Assembly: GCA_946480465.1 (NCBI GenBank)
Contig: CAMLJY010000008.1
Location: forward strand, 62,001-126,000
Source: an uncultured Burkholderiales bacterium
GTDB taxonomy: Bacteria; Pseudomonadota; Gammaproteobacteria; Burkholderiales; Burkholderiaceae
Direction of reading: 5' to 3'
Length of the DNA: 64,000 nt
The notes under the pieces are model-generated. The model worked only from the letters and a program-made list of their open reading frames with translations. It did not search any database and was not told where the DNA came from. The number at the start of each line of letters is the position of its first letter. Positions within the stretch are counted from its first letter, which is position 1. This document shows positions 17,322 to 27,400 of this stretch, piece after piece. A program made the translations under genes and the position numbers.

Positions 17322-18875
17322 CTAGGCGGCTGCGCGGCCTTCGTCGAGGAACGCGGCGATGCGCTCGATCACCTTGGGGTCCTTCAGCACCCGGAAGTGG
17401 CCCAGGCCCTGGGTCAGGAACAGCTCGGACGCGGGGTCGTTCGCCAGCATCTGCTGCGTGCGTTGCACCGGCGCATGCTGGTCATCGACGTCGTGCACGA
17501 ACAGGCGCGCCGGCGGCAGTGGCGTCCGGTGCAGCGGCAGGCAGGCCTGGAAGGACTGCTCCTCCAGCGGCCTGCCGCCGATGCGGCCGAACCACTGGCG
17601 CAGCGCCGGCGCCAGCCGGTCCGGCACCGCGAAGTAGTCCATGAAGCTGACCAGGCTGGACTCCAGGTCCGGGTACGGCGCCAGGTACACGCACTTCTTC
17701 AGCGTGGCGCCGGCCGGAAAGTCCAGCAGCGCCATCATCGTCACGTAGGTGCCGGCGGAGTGGCCGATGACGGCATGCAGGTCGCCCAGCTGGCGCATCA
17801 CGTCGCCGATCTGCCGCACAGGCGCGTCGCTGACGATGGAGCCGGCCGGCGAATTGCCGTGGTTCAGCCCATCCACGGCCACGACACGGTAGCCGCGTTC
17901 GACCAGCACGTTGATCATCACGTGGTAGTTGGCCGAGTTGCCCAGCAGGCCGTGGATCATCAGCACGGTGGGGCCGCTTCCGAACGCGTAGCCCGCCAGC
18001 ACCGTGCCGTCCGCGCAGCGGAAATCCAGCCGCTGCGCGCCGGCCAGGAAGGCCTGTTCCGCCGGCCTGAGCGGCCGCTTGGGCATGCGTCCCAGCAGCC
18101 ATTTGAAGGTGCCGGTCGCGGCCGCGGGCCAGACCGCGGAGCTGAGCTTGAAGAAGCCGCGCAGCGGCAGCACCACCGCCTTCGGCAACTGCACCACGGT
18201 GCGCGGCCGCGGCACCGCGGCGCCCGCCAGCGGCGCCGCGGCGGGCTGCTGCGGCAGCACCGGCGCCGCCGGCGCGGCAGCCACCGGGGCGCATGGGGTC
18301 GCGGCTTGCGCTGGTGGGTGACGGCGCTGCTGCATGCGCTGCTCGGCCTCTTGCTTGATCAGTCGCAGGATCTCGCGGCGGATCAGCCCGCTGAAGGGCT
18401 TGATCGCCAGCCAGTACGGCAAATAGCGCAGCGAGGCGCCGTGCCCGATGCACAGCACGCGGGTCTCGGTGTCCACCAGCACGCGGCCATCGGGGCGGCG
18501 GCTGAAGCGGAAGCTGAAGACCACCTTCTGCGTCACGTCGGCCGGATCGGCCGCGGCATGGTGCGGGCCGACGAACGGCTCCATGCCGCCGCGCCGCCGG
18601 TAGCCGATCAGGAATTCGGTCGGCGCGGTCTCTTCGATGTCGGCCCAGCCCATCGCCGCGGTGAAGGCCCGGGTATTGAGCCGCTTGACCGGCAGGCCGC
18701 GCAGCTTGAACAGCAGCGGCACCACCGGCGAGCGCGACAGGTCGAGGTCGCGGGCGATGGCGTACACCTCGCCGATGTCGTCGCTGTCGACCACGATGTC
18801 GTACCGGTGGCCGAAGGTGAACTCCGGCAGATAGCGGTCGATGAGACCGGGCGACGGGTTACGGATGGCAGACAT
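17322..18875 (-). CDS. SRPBCC-like domain fused to an alpha/beta hydrolase (517 aa)
   Basis: Residues ~1-175 form a helix-grip (SRPBCC/START-like) domain, a hydrophobic-ligand pocket in known members: FTFGHRYDIVV, LLFKLRGLP, VVFSFRFSRR. A Pro/Ala linker (about 180-260) leads to an alpha/beta hydrolase with oxyanion strand VLMIHGLLGNS, nucleophile elbow VIGHSAGTY, acid in LFVHDVDDQHAP and catalytic His in QGLGHFRVLKD, so the triad is complete. The start at 18875 has AAGGA upstream. It is the only complete serine-hydrolase triad in the cluster besides the AT homologues and is therefore the best visible candidate for chain release or ester processing, since no PKS carries a TE. This role is inference. 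Confidence 0.8.
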   Translation of the reverse strand: MSAIRNPSPGLIDRYLPEFTFGHRYDIVVDSDDIGEVYAIARDLDLSRSPVVPLLFKLRGLPVKRLNTRAFTAAMGWADIEETAPTEFLIGYRRRGGMEPFVGPHHAAADPADVTQKVVFSFRFSRRPDGRVLVDTETRVLCIGHGASLRYLPYWLAIKPFSGLIRREILRLIKQEAEQRMQQRRHPPAQAATPCAPVAAAPAAPVLPQQPAAAPLAGAAVPRPRTVVQLPKAVVLPLRGFFKLSSAVWPAAATGTFKWLLGRMPKRPLRPAEQAFLAGAQRLDFRCADGTVLAGYAFGSGPTVLMIHGLLGNSANYHVMINVLVERGYRVVAVDGLNHGNSPAGSIVSDAPVRQIGDVMRQLGDLHAVIGHSAGTYVTMMALLDFPAGATLKKCVYLAPYPDLESSLVSFMDYFAVPDRLAPALRQWFGRIGGRPLEEQSFQACLPLHRTPLPPARLFVHDVDDQHAPVQRTQQMLANDPASELFLTQGLGHFRVLKDPKVIERIAAFLDEGRAAA

Positions 18876-19005
18876 GCTCGTCCTTCGGCAAACCATTCTA
18901 TTCACGCGTTGGGCCACCGCGGGCCCCGCCTCAGAACCCGAGGGGGTTCCCGAGCAGGCGTCTTCCGGCGTGGTGAGCGGGCATGACCGGAAGATTCTCG
19001 GGCTC

Positions 19006-20298
19006 TCAGCCGAGCTGATGAAGGCACAGCGCCGAGTTGATGCCGCCGAAGCCGAAACTGAGCGTCAGCGCGTGGCGCACGTGGCAGGCCACCCCACCGG
19101 CGGGCACCCAGTTCAGGCCGGGATCGATCGGCGTCTCGAGGTTGCGCGTGGCATGCAGGCGGCCGGCACGCATCTGCAGCAGCGTGGCGGCGATCTCCAC
19201 CGCGCCCGCGGCACTGAGGCCATGGCCGATGATGGATTTCGTGGCGTTGAGCCAGGCGCCCTGCAGGCCGCTGGCGCGCAGGGCCTGCAGTTCCACGCCA
19301 TCGCCCAGCGGCGACGCGGTGCCGTGCGTGTTCACGTAGTCGACGCGCGCCGCGTCGATGCCGGCGCGGGCCAGCGCGCCGTGGATGACGCGTACTTCGC
19401 CTTCCAGTGACGGATCGGGGTTGCGGTGCCCATCCACCGCCATCGCGCCGCCGCTGCAGCGGGCGTAGGGGGCGACGCCGGCGCGCGGCGGGCGGCCGGC
19501 CCGCTCCACCACCAGCGCGGCACAGCATTCGCCGTAGATGAAGCCGTCGCGCCCGGCATCGAAAGGCCGGCAGGCCGACGCCGGGTCGGCGGCATGGCGT
19601 TCGCTGCCCATCGCGCCGATGGAGCGGAAGGCCTGCAGCTCCCAGTGCGACAGGTCCATCAGCGCGCCGAGCGCGATGCAGGCGTCGACCTGCCCGGCCG
19701 CCACCGCGTGCATGGCCTGCAGCAGCGCCACCTGCCCGCTCGCCGAGGCGCCGCCGAGCGTGTAGGCCAGGCCGCGGATGCCGAAGAGCTCGGTCAGCAG
19801 GCCGCTCATGTCGCTGTCCATGAAGGCATGCGCATAACCCGGCCGCAGGTAGAACGCCCGGTCGCGGAAGGCCTCGTGCGTCAGCGCCAGCTCGCGCTGC
19901 TGGAAGTTGGAGCCGCCGATGACCAGGCCCAGGCGCTCGGGAGCCACGTCGTGCAGGCGCGCCTCTTCCCAGGCCTCGTGCAGCGCGGCGGCGGCGACCC
20001 GGCTGGACCAGGAGACGCCGCGCGGCAGGCGCGCCGCCAGCGGCTCGGGCAGCTGCAGCGCGCCGATTTCCGCACCGATGAAAGGCCGCGCCGTGGCGCC
20101 CGCCGACAGCGGCAGTTGGCGCCCTTCGCGCTTGAGGACGCCGAAGACGTTGCGCGGCTGCAGCAGCCCGTCAAGCAGCGCGGCCTTGCCCTGCCCCAGC
20201 GCGGTGACGACGCCCAGCCCCGTGACCACGAGGCCGTCGTCCGCCACCGCCGTGCCGGGGAAAGGCACGGCCGGCCGCAGGAGTGCCGGATCAAGCAA
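19006..20298 (-). CDS. Cys-to-Ser ketosynthase (malonyl-ACP decarboxylase) of the HCS beta-branching cassette (430 aa)
   Basis: FabF-fold protein lacking the condensing Cys: the active-site block reads LGGASASGQVAL, with Ser185 where Cys is expected. The His motifs remain (NTHGTASPLGD; KSIIGHGLSAAG). This pattern is typical of the PksF-type KS in HMG-CoA-synthase cassettes, which decarboxylates malonyl on the donor ACP to acetyl-ACP for the aldol addition. It overlaps the preceding donor ACP gene by 8 bases, the usual partner. Downstream, 130 bases separate it from the hydrolase gene. Confidence 0.92.
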   Translation of the reverse strand: MLDPALLRPAVPFPGTAVADDGLVVTGLGVVTALGQGKAALLDGLLQPRNVFGVLKREGRQLPLSAGATARPFIGAEIGALQLPEPLAARLPRGVSWSSRVAAAALHEAWEEARLHDVAPERLGLVIGGSNFQQRELALTHEAFRDRAFYLRPGYAHAFMDSDMSGLLTELFGIRGLAYTLGGASASGQVALLQAMHAVAAGQVDACIALGALMDLSHWELQAFRSIGAMGSERHAADPASACRPFDAGRDGFIYGECCAALVVERAGRPPRAGVAPYARCSGGAMAVDGHRNPDPSLEGEVRVIHGALARAGIDAARVDYVNTHGTASPLGDGVELQALRASGLQGAWLNATKSIIGHGLSAAGAVEIAATLLQMRAGRLHATRNLETPIDPGLNWVPAGGVACHVRHALTLSFGFGGINSALCLHQLG

Positions 20299-20557
20299 GC
20301 TGGCCTGCCTGGCGTTCGGATTGGATCTCGGCCAGCCTGGCGGCCAGCTCGCCGATGTTGGAAGCGCCCGCCAGTTCGACCAGCGGCACCTGCAGCGACA
20401 GCGATTCGAGCGTGAGCATCACGATCTCCGAGCGGTCGATCGAGTTGGCGCCCAAGTCGCGCAGCGCGTCGTCGGGGCGGAAAGCATGGCCGGCCAGCGC
20501 GGGCAGCACTTCTCGGGCATGGCGGACGATGGTGTCGAAGATGGCTTGCTTGTCCAT
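20291..20557 (-). CDS. Donor acyl carrier protein of the HCS cassette (88 aa)
   Basis: Free-standing ACP. The phosphopantetheine Ser is in ALRDLGANSIDRSEIV; the LGANS-I-D-R form, instead of the GxDS form of modular ACPs, is characteristic of donor ACPs in beta-branching cassettes (AcpK/PksE-neighbour type). It would carry malonyl, be decarboxylated by the Ser-KS encoded immediately downstream, and present acetyl to the HMG-CoA-synthase homologue at the window's right edge. The translation start follows GGAG. It overlaps the KS gene. Confidence 0.93.
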   Translation of the reverse strand: MDKQAIFDTIVRHAREVLPALAGHAFRPDDALRDLGANSIDRSEIVMLTLESLSLQVPLVELAGASNIGELAARLAEIQSERQAGQLA

Positions 20558-20594
20558 GGATGCGATGTTCTCCGGGGAGGGGGATGAAATGGAA

Positions 20595-21404
20595 TCAGGT
20601 GCCGGCCAGCGTGGCGGCCTCGCGCTGGGGCGCGGCGTCCGGCGTGGCGGGCCCCGAGGGCCGGCGCACGACTTCCAGCACGCGGATGCCGCCGTCCAGC
20701 ACGACCAGCGGCGTGACGAAGCGGCCGAGGCGGAAGAACACCTTGCGGCGCTCGGTCACGAGGTAGCCGTCGAAGCTCTTGTACTCGAGCAGGAAATTGG
20801 CGGCGCGCGCGACCGGCGAGCTGACCTCGGGCCGGTAGTCGTGCCGCACCAGCAGCCCGCTGGCGTCGAAGTACATGGTCTCGACCGTGCTGTGCGTGTG
20901 CGCGCCCTCGGGGTACTGGAAGTCGATGCGGATGCGCCAGTCGCCGCTGTCGCGGGTCTTCATCGCCAGGACCTTGACGCCCTGCAGCGAGAACGGCAGC
21001 GAGCCGTAGTGCGTCATCGCATAACCGAAGAAGTACGTGGCTTCGAGGGTGGTCCAGGGCCGGCGGAAGCGCGACACGCTCATCATCACCTTGCGGTAGT
21101 CGTCCTCGGCGAAGACCGGCTTCTCGCCGGTGCCGATCACCGCGACCCGGCCGTTGTCGTAGACGCAGTCGCGACCCGGGCCGGCGTAGTCGTGCAGCAC
21201 CAGCTTGTGCTGGCGCGGCATCACGGTGACGATGCCCGGCATCGGGAACTGCGTCTTCAGGCCGCGGCGCGACATGCCGAAGCCGCCCAGCGAATACACC
21301 TTGCAAACGATGCGCTCGATCTGCTCGTAGCGATCGCGGCCGCCGTGGCGTTCCATCGCGCGGCCGATCACCGCCTGCGCGGCGGCCTGGAGGTCGTGGC
21401 TCAT
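20595..21404 (-). CDS. Protein of unknown function in the PKS operon (269 aa)
   Basis: I do not recognise a family. There is no signal peptide. The N-terminal ~25 residues are helical, followed by about ten predicted beta-strands with a regular amphipathic pattern (FGMSRRGLKTQFPMPGIVTV, HKLVLHDYAGPGRDCVYD, WRIRIDFQYP, ETMYFDASGLLVRHDY, KVFFRLGR), reminiscent of LolA/LppX or START-like ligand-binding folds. Conserved-looking polar residues are the HTHSTVETMYFD block. It overlaps the end of PKS C by 4 bases (ATGA), so it is made together with it, directly before the donor ACP. Possible roles are post-PKS cyclisation, chain release or substrate carriage; none is shown. Confidence 0.75.
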   Translation of the reverse strand: MSHDLQAAAQAVIGRAMERHGGRDRYEQIERIVCKVYSLGGFGMSRRGLKTQFPMPGIVTVMPRQHKLVLHDYAGPGRDCVYDNGRVAVIGTGEKPVFAEDDYRKVMMSVSRFRRPWTTLEATYFFGYAMTHYGSLPFSLQGVKVLAMKTRDSGDWRIRIDFQYPEGAHTHSTVETMYFDASGLLVRHDYRPEVSSPVARAANFLLEYKSFDGYLVTERRKVFFRLGRFVTPLVVLDGGIRVLEVVRRPSGPATPDAAPQREAATLAGT

Positions 21405-24400
21405 GAGGACTCCTGCGTCGTGTTGAGGGTGCCCCCGCTGCGCGGGGACGGGTCGGTCGAAGGGGCCGCGGCGTTTCGGGCGGCGCGGCGCCGCGGCTTG
21501 GCCATGGCGCCGTGCAGCGCCGTCATGCCGGTGCCGCCGGCAACCCAGTGGCGCACCGCGGCCAGCGGGTGGCCCGGCAGCCCGACGCGGCGCGCCGGCC
21601 GGCCTGGCCGGTGCAGGTCCGGCAGCTCGCCGCCGCCGACCCAGTGCCGCGCCAGCGCGGCCAGCGCCTGGGGATCACCAGGCTCGGCGGGCGGGTTGGG
21701 CTCGCCCGCCGTGGCGGACGGCGCCCGCGCGGCGACCCCGCACCAACTGTGCACGCCATCGGCGCTGACCGCGCCGCCGCGCGCCACGGCCGCCCGCAGG
21801 GCCGCCAGCAGGCCCTCGCGGTCGCCCGCCACCACCGCCAGCCGGTGCTCCATCGGATCACGGCCGTGCTGCAGCGTGAAGGCGACGTCGGCCAACGCCA
21901 GCTCGGGGCGCGCCTCGACGGCCTGCAGCAGCCGCCGCGCCGATTCCAGCAGCGCCGGGGCGCTGCGGGCCGACAGCAGCACCAGCTCGGCAATGCCGCC
22001 CGGTGCTGCCGCCGCGACCGGAGCCGCGGCCTCGGCCCCGGGCAGGTGCTCCTCCAGCACCAGGTGGGCATTGACGCCGCTGAAGCCGTAGTTGTTGATC
22101 GCGGCGCGGCGTGGCAGGGGGCGGCCGGCGGCGTCGTGGCGGGCCGGCCAGGGCGCGTTGTCCGCCGTGAAGTGGAAGCCGCCGGTCTTGCCGGCCAGGT
22201 TGTCGTGCACGCGGGTGAAGCCGGCGATGCCGGGCAGCACCCGGTCGCGCAGCGCCATCACCACCCGAACCAGCGCGGCCATGCCGGACGCCACCTCGGT
22301 GTAGCCGATGCCGGGCTTGGCGCTGCCGACCTGCTGCCGTTGCACCGGGCCTTCGCCGGCGCCCCAGGCACCTGACAACCGCTGGTACTCACCCTTCAGC
22401 GCCGCGAACTCGATGGCATCGCCCAGCGGCGAAGCGGTGCCGTGCGCCTCGACGTAGGCGATGCTGCGTGGGTCGATGCGGCCCGGCTCCAGCGCCTGCC
22501 GGATCGCCTCGCGCATGCCGCTGCCGTTGGGCGTGGTCATCGAGATGGTGTGGCCCCCATGCGCCACGCCGATGCCGCGGATCACGGCATGGATGCGGTT
22601 GCCGTCGGCCAGCGCCTGGCGCAGCGGCTTCAGCACCACCGCGCCCACGCCTTCGGCGCGGACGAAGCCGTCGGCCTCGGCCTGGAACGCGGCCATGCGG
22701 CCGGTCGCGCTGAGGTAGCCCATGGCCTCGAAGCCGATGTGGCCGGTGGGCGTCAGCAGCAGGTTGACCGCCCCGACGATGGCCTGCCGGCATTCGCCGT
22801 TGCGCATCGCCTGCACCGCCCGGTGCAGGGCCACCAGGGTCGACGAGCAGGCGGTGTCGCACAGCTCGCTGGGCCCGTGCAGGTCCAGGCTGTGCGAGAT
22901 GCGGCTGGGAATCATCGACGTCGACAGGCCGGTGACCATCAGCGGCACGTCCTTGGGGTCGGACACCGTGTTCAGGTACTCGCTGGGCACCGTGGCGACG
23001 AACACGCCGGTGGGTTCGCGCCGCAGGTCGCGCGGTGCGATGGCGGCGTCTTCCAGCGCCTGCCAGGCGTGCGTCAGCAGCAGGCGCTGCTGCGGCGACA
23101 TGTAGGCGGCCTCCTCCGGCGTGATGCCGAAGAAGTCGGCGTCGAAGCGGTCGATGCCGTCGAGGAAGCCGCCCCAGCGGAAGCACTGGCGGTTGAAGGC
23201 CTGCGCGGGGTCGCCGCTGACCTGCTGCCAGTCCCAGCGCTGCTCCGGCACCGCGCTGACGCCGTGAACGCCCGCGAGCTGGTGGCGCCAGAAGGTTTCG
23301 GCGTCGGGCGCGCCGGCGAAGGCGGCACTCAGCCCGACGATGGCCACTGCGTCGTCGACCGGCTCGCCGGCGGGCGCGGTGCCGGACGTAGCCGCCGCTG
23401 GCGCCTGCACGGCCGCGGACAGGAAGCGCCGGCCGGCGCCGGAGGCCGCGGGCTGGGCGGCGGCCGGGGGCGGCGCCGCGGTGGTCGGCAGCGCGGGCGC
23501 CGCGGCGCTGGTGGGCAGCGCGGCGGTATCCGCGCCGGCACCCACCGTGCCGCAGGAACGGGCGATCGCCTCCCGGTGCTCGCCCAGCAGGTGCGCGGCC
23601 AGCTCGCGCACGGTGCCGTGGTCGAAGAACAGCGTCACGTCCAGCTCGATGCCGAAGGTCTCGTTCAGCGTCTGCGCCAGGTGCACGCCGGTGATCGAAT
23701 CCAGCCCATAACCCGTGAACGGCTCGTCCACGTCGATCAGCGCCGCGTCCACCTTCAGCGCCTGCGCCAGAATGCGCTTGATGGCGGCCACGGCGTGCAC
23801 CTCGACCGCATCGGCATCCACCGCGCCGGCCGCCGGTGCCGCGGCGGGCGCCGTAGCCCGCGCCGTGGCTTGCACCGCGGCGGCCTCTTCCGCGGCGGCC
23901 GCCGGCACCAGCGGCGGCCCTTCGGCCGGATCGGCCGGATCGGCCGGCTCGTCGGTCGCGGCCGCCGGCGGCGCCAGGAAGGACGCGTAGATGCCTTGCG
24001 CCAGCTCGGCCAGCGGCCGCGTCACCGTCACCAGGGCCACCTGCGCAGCGGGTTCCGTCAGCAGGAGTTCCAGCGCCTCCAGCGCCTCGGCCGGCTGCAC
24101 CGACCCGATGCCCAGCTTCGCCATGCGAGCGTCCAGCCCCGGCGCCGCGGCCACGCCCACACCGCCCCAGTAACCCCAGTTCATCACCTTGACGGCGCAG
24201 GGCCAGTCCTGCGCCAGCCGCTGCGCGAGGGCATCGGTGAAGGCGCAGCCGGCGACGTAGTTGGCCTGGCCGGGCGGCCGCGCGAAGGCCACCAGCGACG
24301 AGAAGAACAGCACGAAGTCCGGCGCGTCGGCCGCGAACACCTGCGCCATGCGCACGCTGGTGTCGACCTTGGCGGCCAGCACCGCGCGCAGCCCGGCTTC

Positions 24401-27400
24401 ATCCATCAGCGCGAGGCTGCTGTCCCGCAGCACCGCCGCCGCGTGCACGATGCCGTGGATGCGCGGGTAGCGGGCGTGGATCTGGTCGCGCGCGGCCTGC
24501 AGCGCCTCACGCTGCGTGGCGTCGGCGCGCAGGTACAGCGGGCGCGGGCCGAGCCGGCCCAGGCGGTCGAGCGCCGCGCGCAGCGCATCGTCCTCGGCCC
24601 GGCGGCCGATCCAGACCACCTGCGCGCGGTAGGTGCGCAGCATGTACTCGGTCCAGACCTCGCCCAGGCCGCCGGCGCCACCGATGACCACGTACACGCC
24701 GTTCATGCGGTAGGCGGAATCGCGCGGGCGCGCCGCGGCGCCCGGCACCACGGCCTGCCGCAGCGCCAGTCGGTGCTGCACCCAGCCATCGCCCCGGCGC
24801 GCCCATGCGCTGCCGCCGGCCGCCACCGGCAGCGCCACGGCCTCGCGCAGCAGGGCATCGCTGCCGGCGGCAGCGCGCGACCAGCCGCACGGCAGGTCCA
24901 CCGAGCGCACGCGCCAGGCCGGCATCTCCTTGGCCAGCGAGCCGGCCAGGCCGATGGCGCCGGCATGGGTGGGATTGGCCGGCACGCCGTCCTGCGAACA
25001 GCCGCTGGTGATGACGGTGAAAGTAAGCGGCCGCGCACCCAGGCCCTGCGCCAGCAGCGCCTTCACGGCGCGGAACAGGGCGAGGACGCCGCGCTCCTGG
25101 TCGGCGATCAGCGATTCGGCCGCGGCCGCGGCCGGCGGCGCATCCGGCGCCACCCACACCCAGTGCTCGACGCCGTCCGGCAGTGCGCCCGGGTCGGCCG
25201 GCAATGCTTCGGCCACCGTGGCATCGGGGAAGGCGCGGCGCAGCGCGGCCGCGGCGTCGGCCGCGGGCGCCAGCACCCGCATGCGCTGTGCGGGCGCCGA
25301 TGGCAGCGGCGCCGGCGCTGCCTGCAGCAGCTGCGCCACGGGCGCGAGCAACAGCGTCTGGCCCGGCGCAGCGCCGGGCACGGCCGCCGCTGGCGCGGGC
25401 AGGCGGTCACGGTCCGGCAGCGCCCGCGACAGCAGGCCATTGATGCGCACGCACACGTGCCCTGAGTCGTCGCACAGGTCGATGTCCAGCGCCTGCACGG
25501 CGCGGTCGGCCGCGGGTTGCGCCGACGGCCGCACCCAGGCCCACATCGACGCGCTGCAGGGCGCGATCGGCAGCAGCGACTTCAGGTGGAAAGGCAGCAT
25601 CGGCCGGCCGGCCGCTGCGGCGCCGTCACCCACCCCCAGCAGGCCGATGCCGGCCTGCAGCGCCGCGTCCAGCAGGCTGGGGTGCAGCAGGTAGTCGCCC
25701 AGGGTGGGCTGCAGCGCCGCGGGCAGCTGCAGGCGGGCCAGCACCTCGGGGGCGTCGGCGCCGCCCACGTGCAGCTCGGCCACGGCCCGGTGGCCCGGGC
25801 CGTAGCTGAGGCCCATGGCGTCGAAGGCGGCGTAGACGGCCTCGGCCGCCACGCTGCGGGCGCCGCAGCGGCGGCGCAGCGTGTCCAGGTCCAGCGCGGG
25901 CACGGGGTCCACCGCGCCGGCCGCGGCATCGACCGTCGCCAGGCCCTGGCAATGCAGCCTCGGCTCGCCGCCCCCGGGCGCGGCCGCGCGCACCTGGAAG
26001 GCCACGTCGCCGCCCTCCTGCAGCGCCAGCTCGACACGCAGGTCCAGCGGCTGCGGCGGCTCGGCCCGCAGCGGCAGCAGCCACACCACGTCGCGCAACC
26101 GGCGCACCGGGGCGTGCGCGGCATCGGCCAGCGCGGCGCGCACCATCTCCAGCTGGGCCACCGCGGGCAGCACGCGCTGGCCCAGCGCCACGTGGTCGCG
26201 CAGGAAGAACTCCTCGCCGTCGAAGCGCGAGCGGTAGCGCTGGCTGGCGAAGTCCGACACGTTGTCGTGCAGCAGCGGGTGCAGGCGGGCACGCGGCAGG
26301 GCGACGGCCGCGGGCCGCTGCGCCGCCGGCACCCAGTAGCGTTCGCGCGCGAACGGGTACGGCGGCAGGCTGATGCGGCGCGGCAGGGCCTCGCCCGGCG
26401 GGTAGAGCCGCGTCCAGTCCAGCCGCAGCCCCTTCACCCACAGCTCGGCGACCTTGTGCAGCTTGCCCTTGGCCATCCAGGCGGCGACCGTGTCGGCCAG
26501 GTCCTCGTCGTCCTGGAAGATGGCCATGGCCTCACGGTTCGGCCGCGCCGCGCCGACATGCAGCTGGGGTGCGCGTCCGGTGCCGCCGGCCAGCGCTTGC
26601 AGGCCGGCGCACAGCTCGTCGAGCGAAGCGGCCACCAGCACCGCGCGTTCGTCCATCGCGTCGCGCCCGACCTGCAGCGTGTAGGCCAGGTCGGGCAGCA
26701 TGTGCGCGGTGATCGGCCAGCCGTGGTGGTGGCCGGCGCGCAGCGCCTGCAGCAGGCGCTGCGCGGCCTGCTGCAGCTGCGGCCGGGTGCGTGCGGACAG
26801 CGGCACCAGCACCGGTGTGCGCAGCGGCACGGCCGGCAGGTCCGCCACCGGCACGTGTTCCTCCAGCACCACGTGCGCGTTGGCACCGCCGAAGCCGAAG
26901 GCGCTGACACCGGCGCGGCGCGGCAGTGGCCGGCCGGCGTCGTCGCGCGGGGCCTCCCACGGCCGCCCCTGCTGCACCACGTAGAACGGGCTGCCTTCGA
27001 GTTCCAGGTAGGGATTGGGCTCGTCGCTGTGCACGCTGCGGGCCAGCGTGCGGTGGCGCAGCTGCATCAGCACCTTGATGACGCCGGCCACGCCGGCCGC
27101 CAGCTCCAGGTGGCCGATGTTGCTCTTGACCGAACCCAGGCCGCAGTGCGCCTCGGCCGGAGCGGCCGCTCCGATGTCGTGATAGCGGCCGGCAAACGCC
27201 ATCTTCAGGCCGTTGACCTCGATCGGGTCGCCCAGCTCGGTGCCGGTGCCGTGGGCCTCGATGTAGCCGACGCTGCGCGGGTCGATGCCGGCCTGCCGGT
27301 GCGCCGCCGCCACCAGCTCGGCCTGCGCCTTCGGGTTCGGCGCGGTCAGCGAGTTGGCGCGGCCGCCGTGGTTTTCGGCACTGCCCTTGATGACCGCGTA

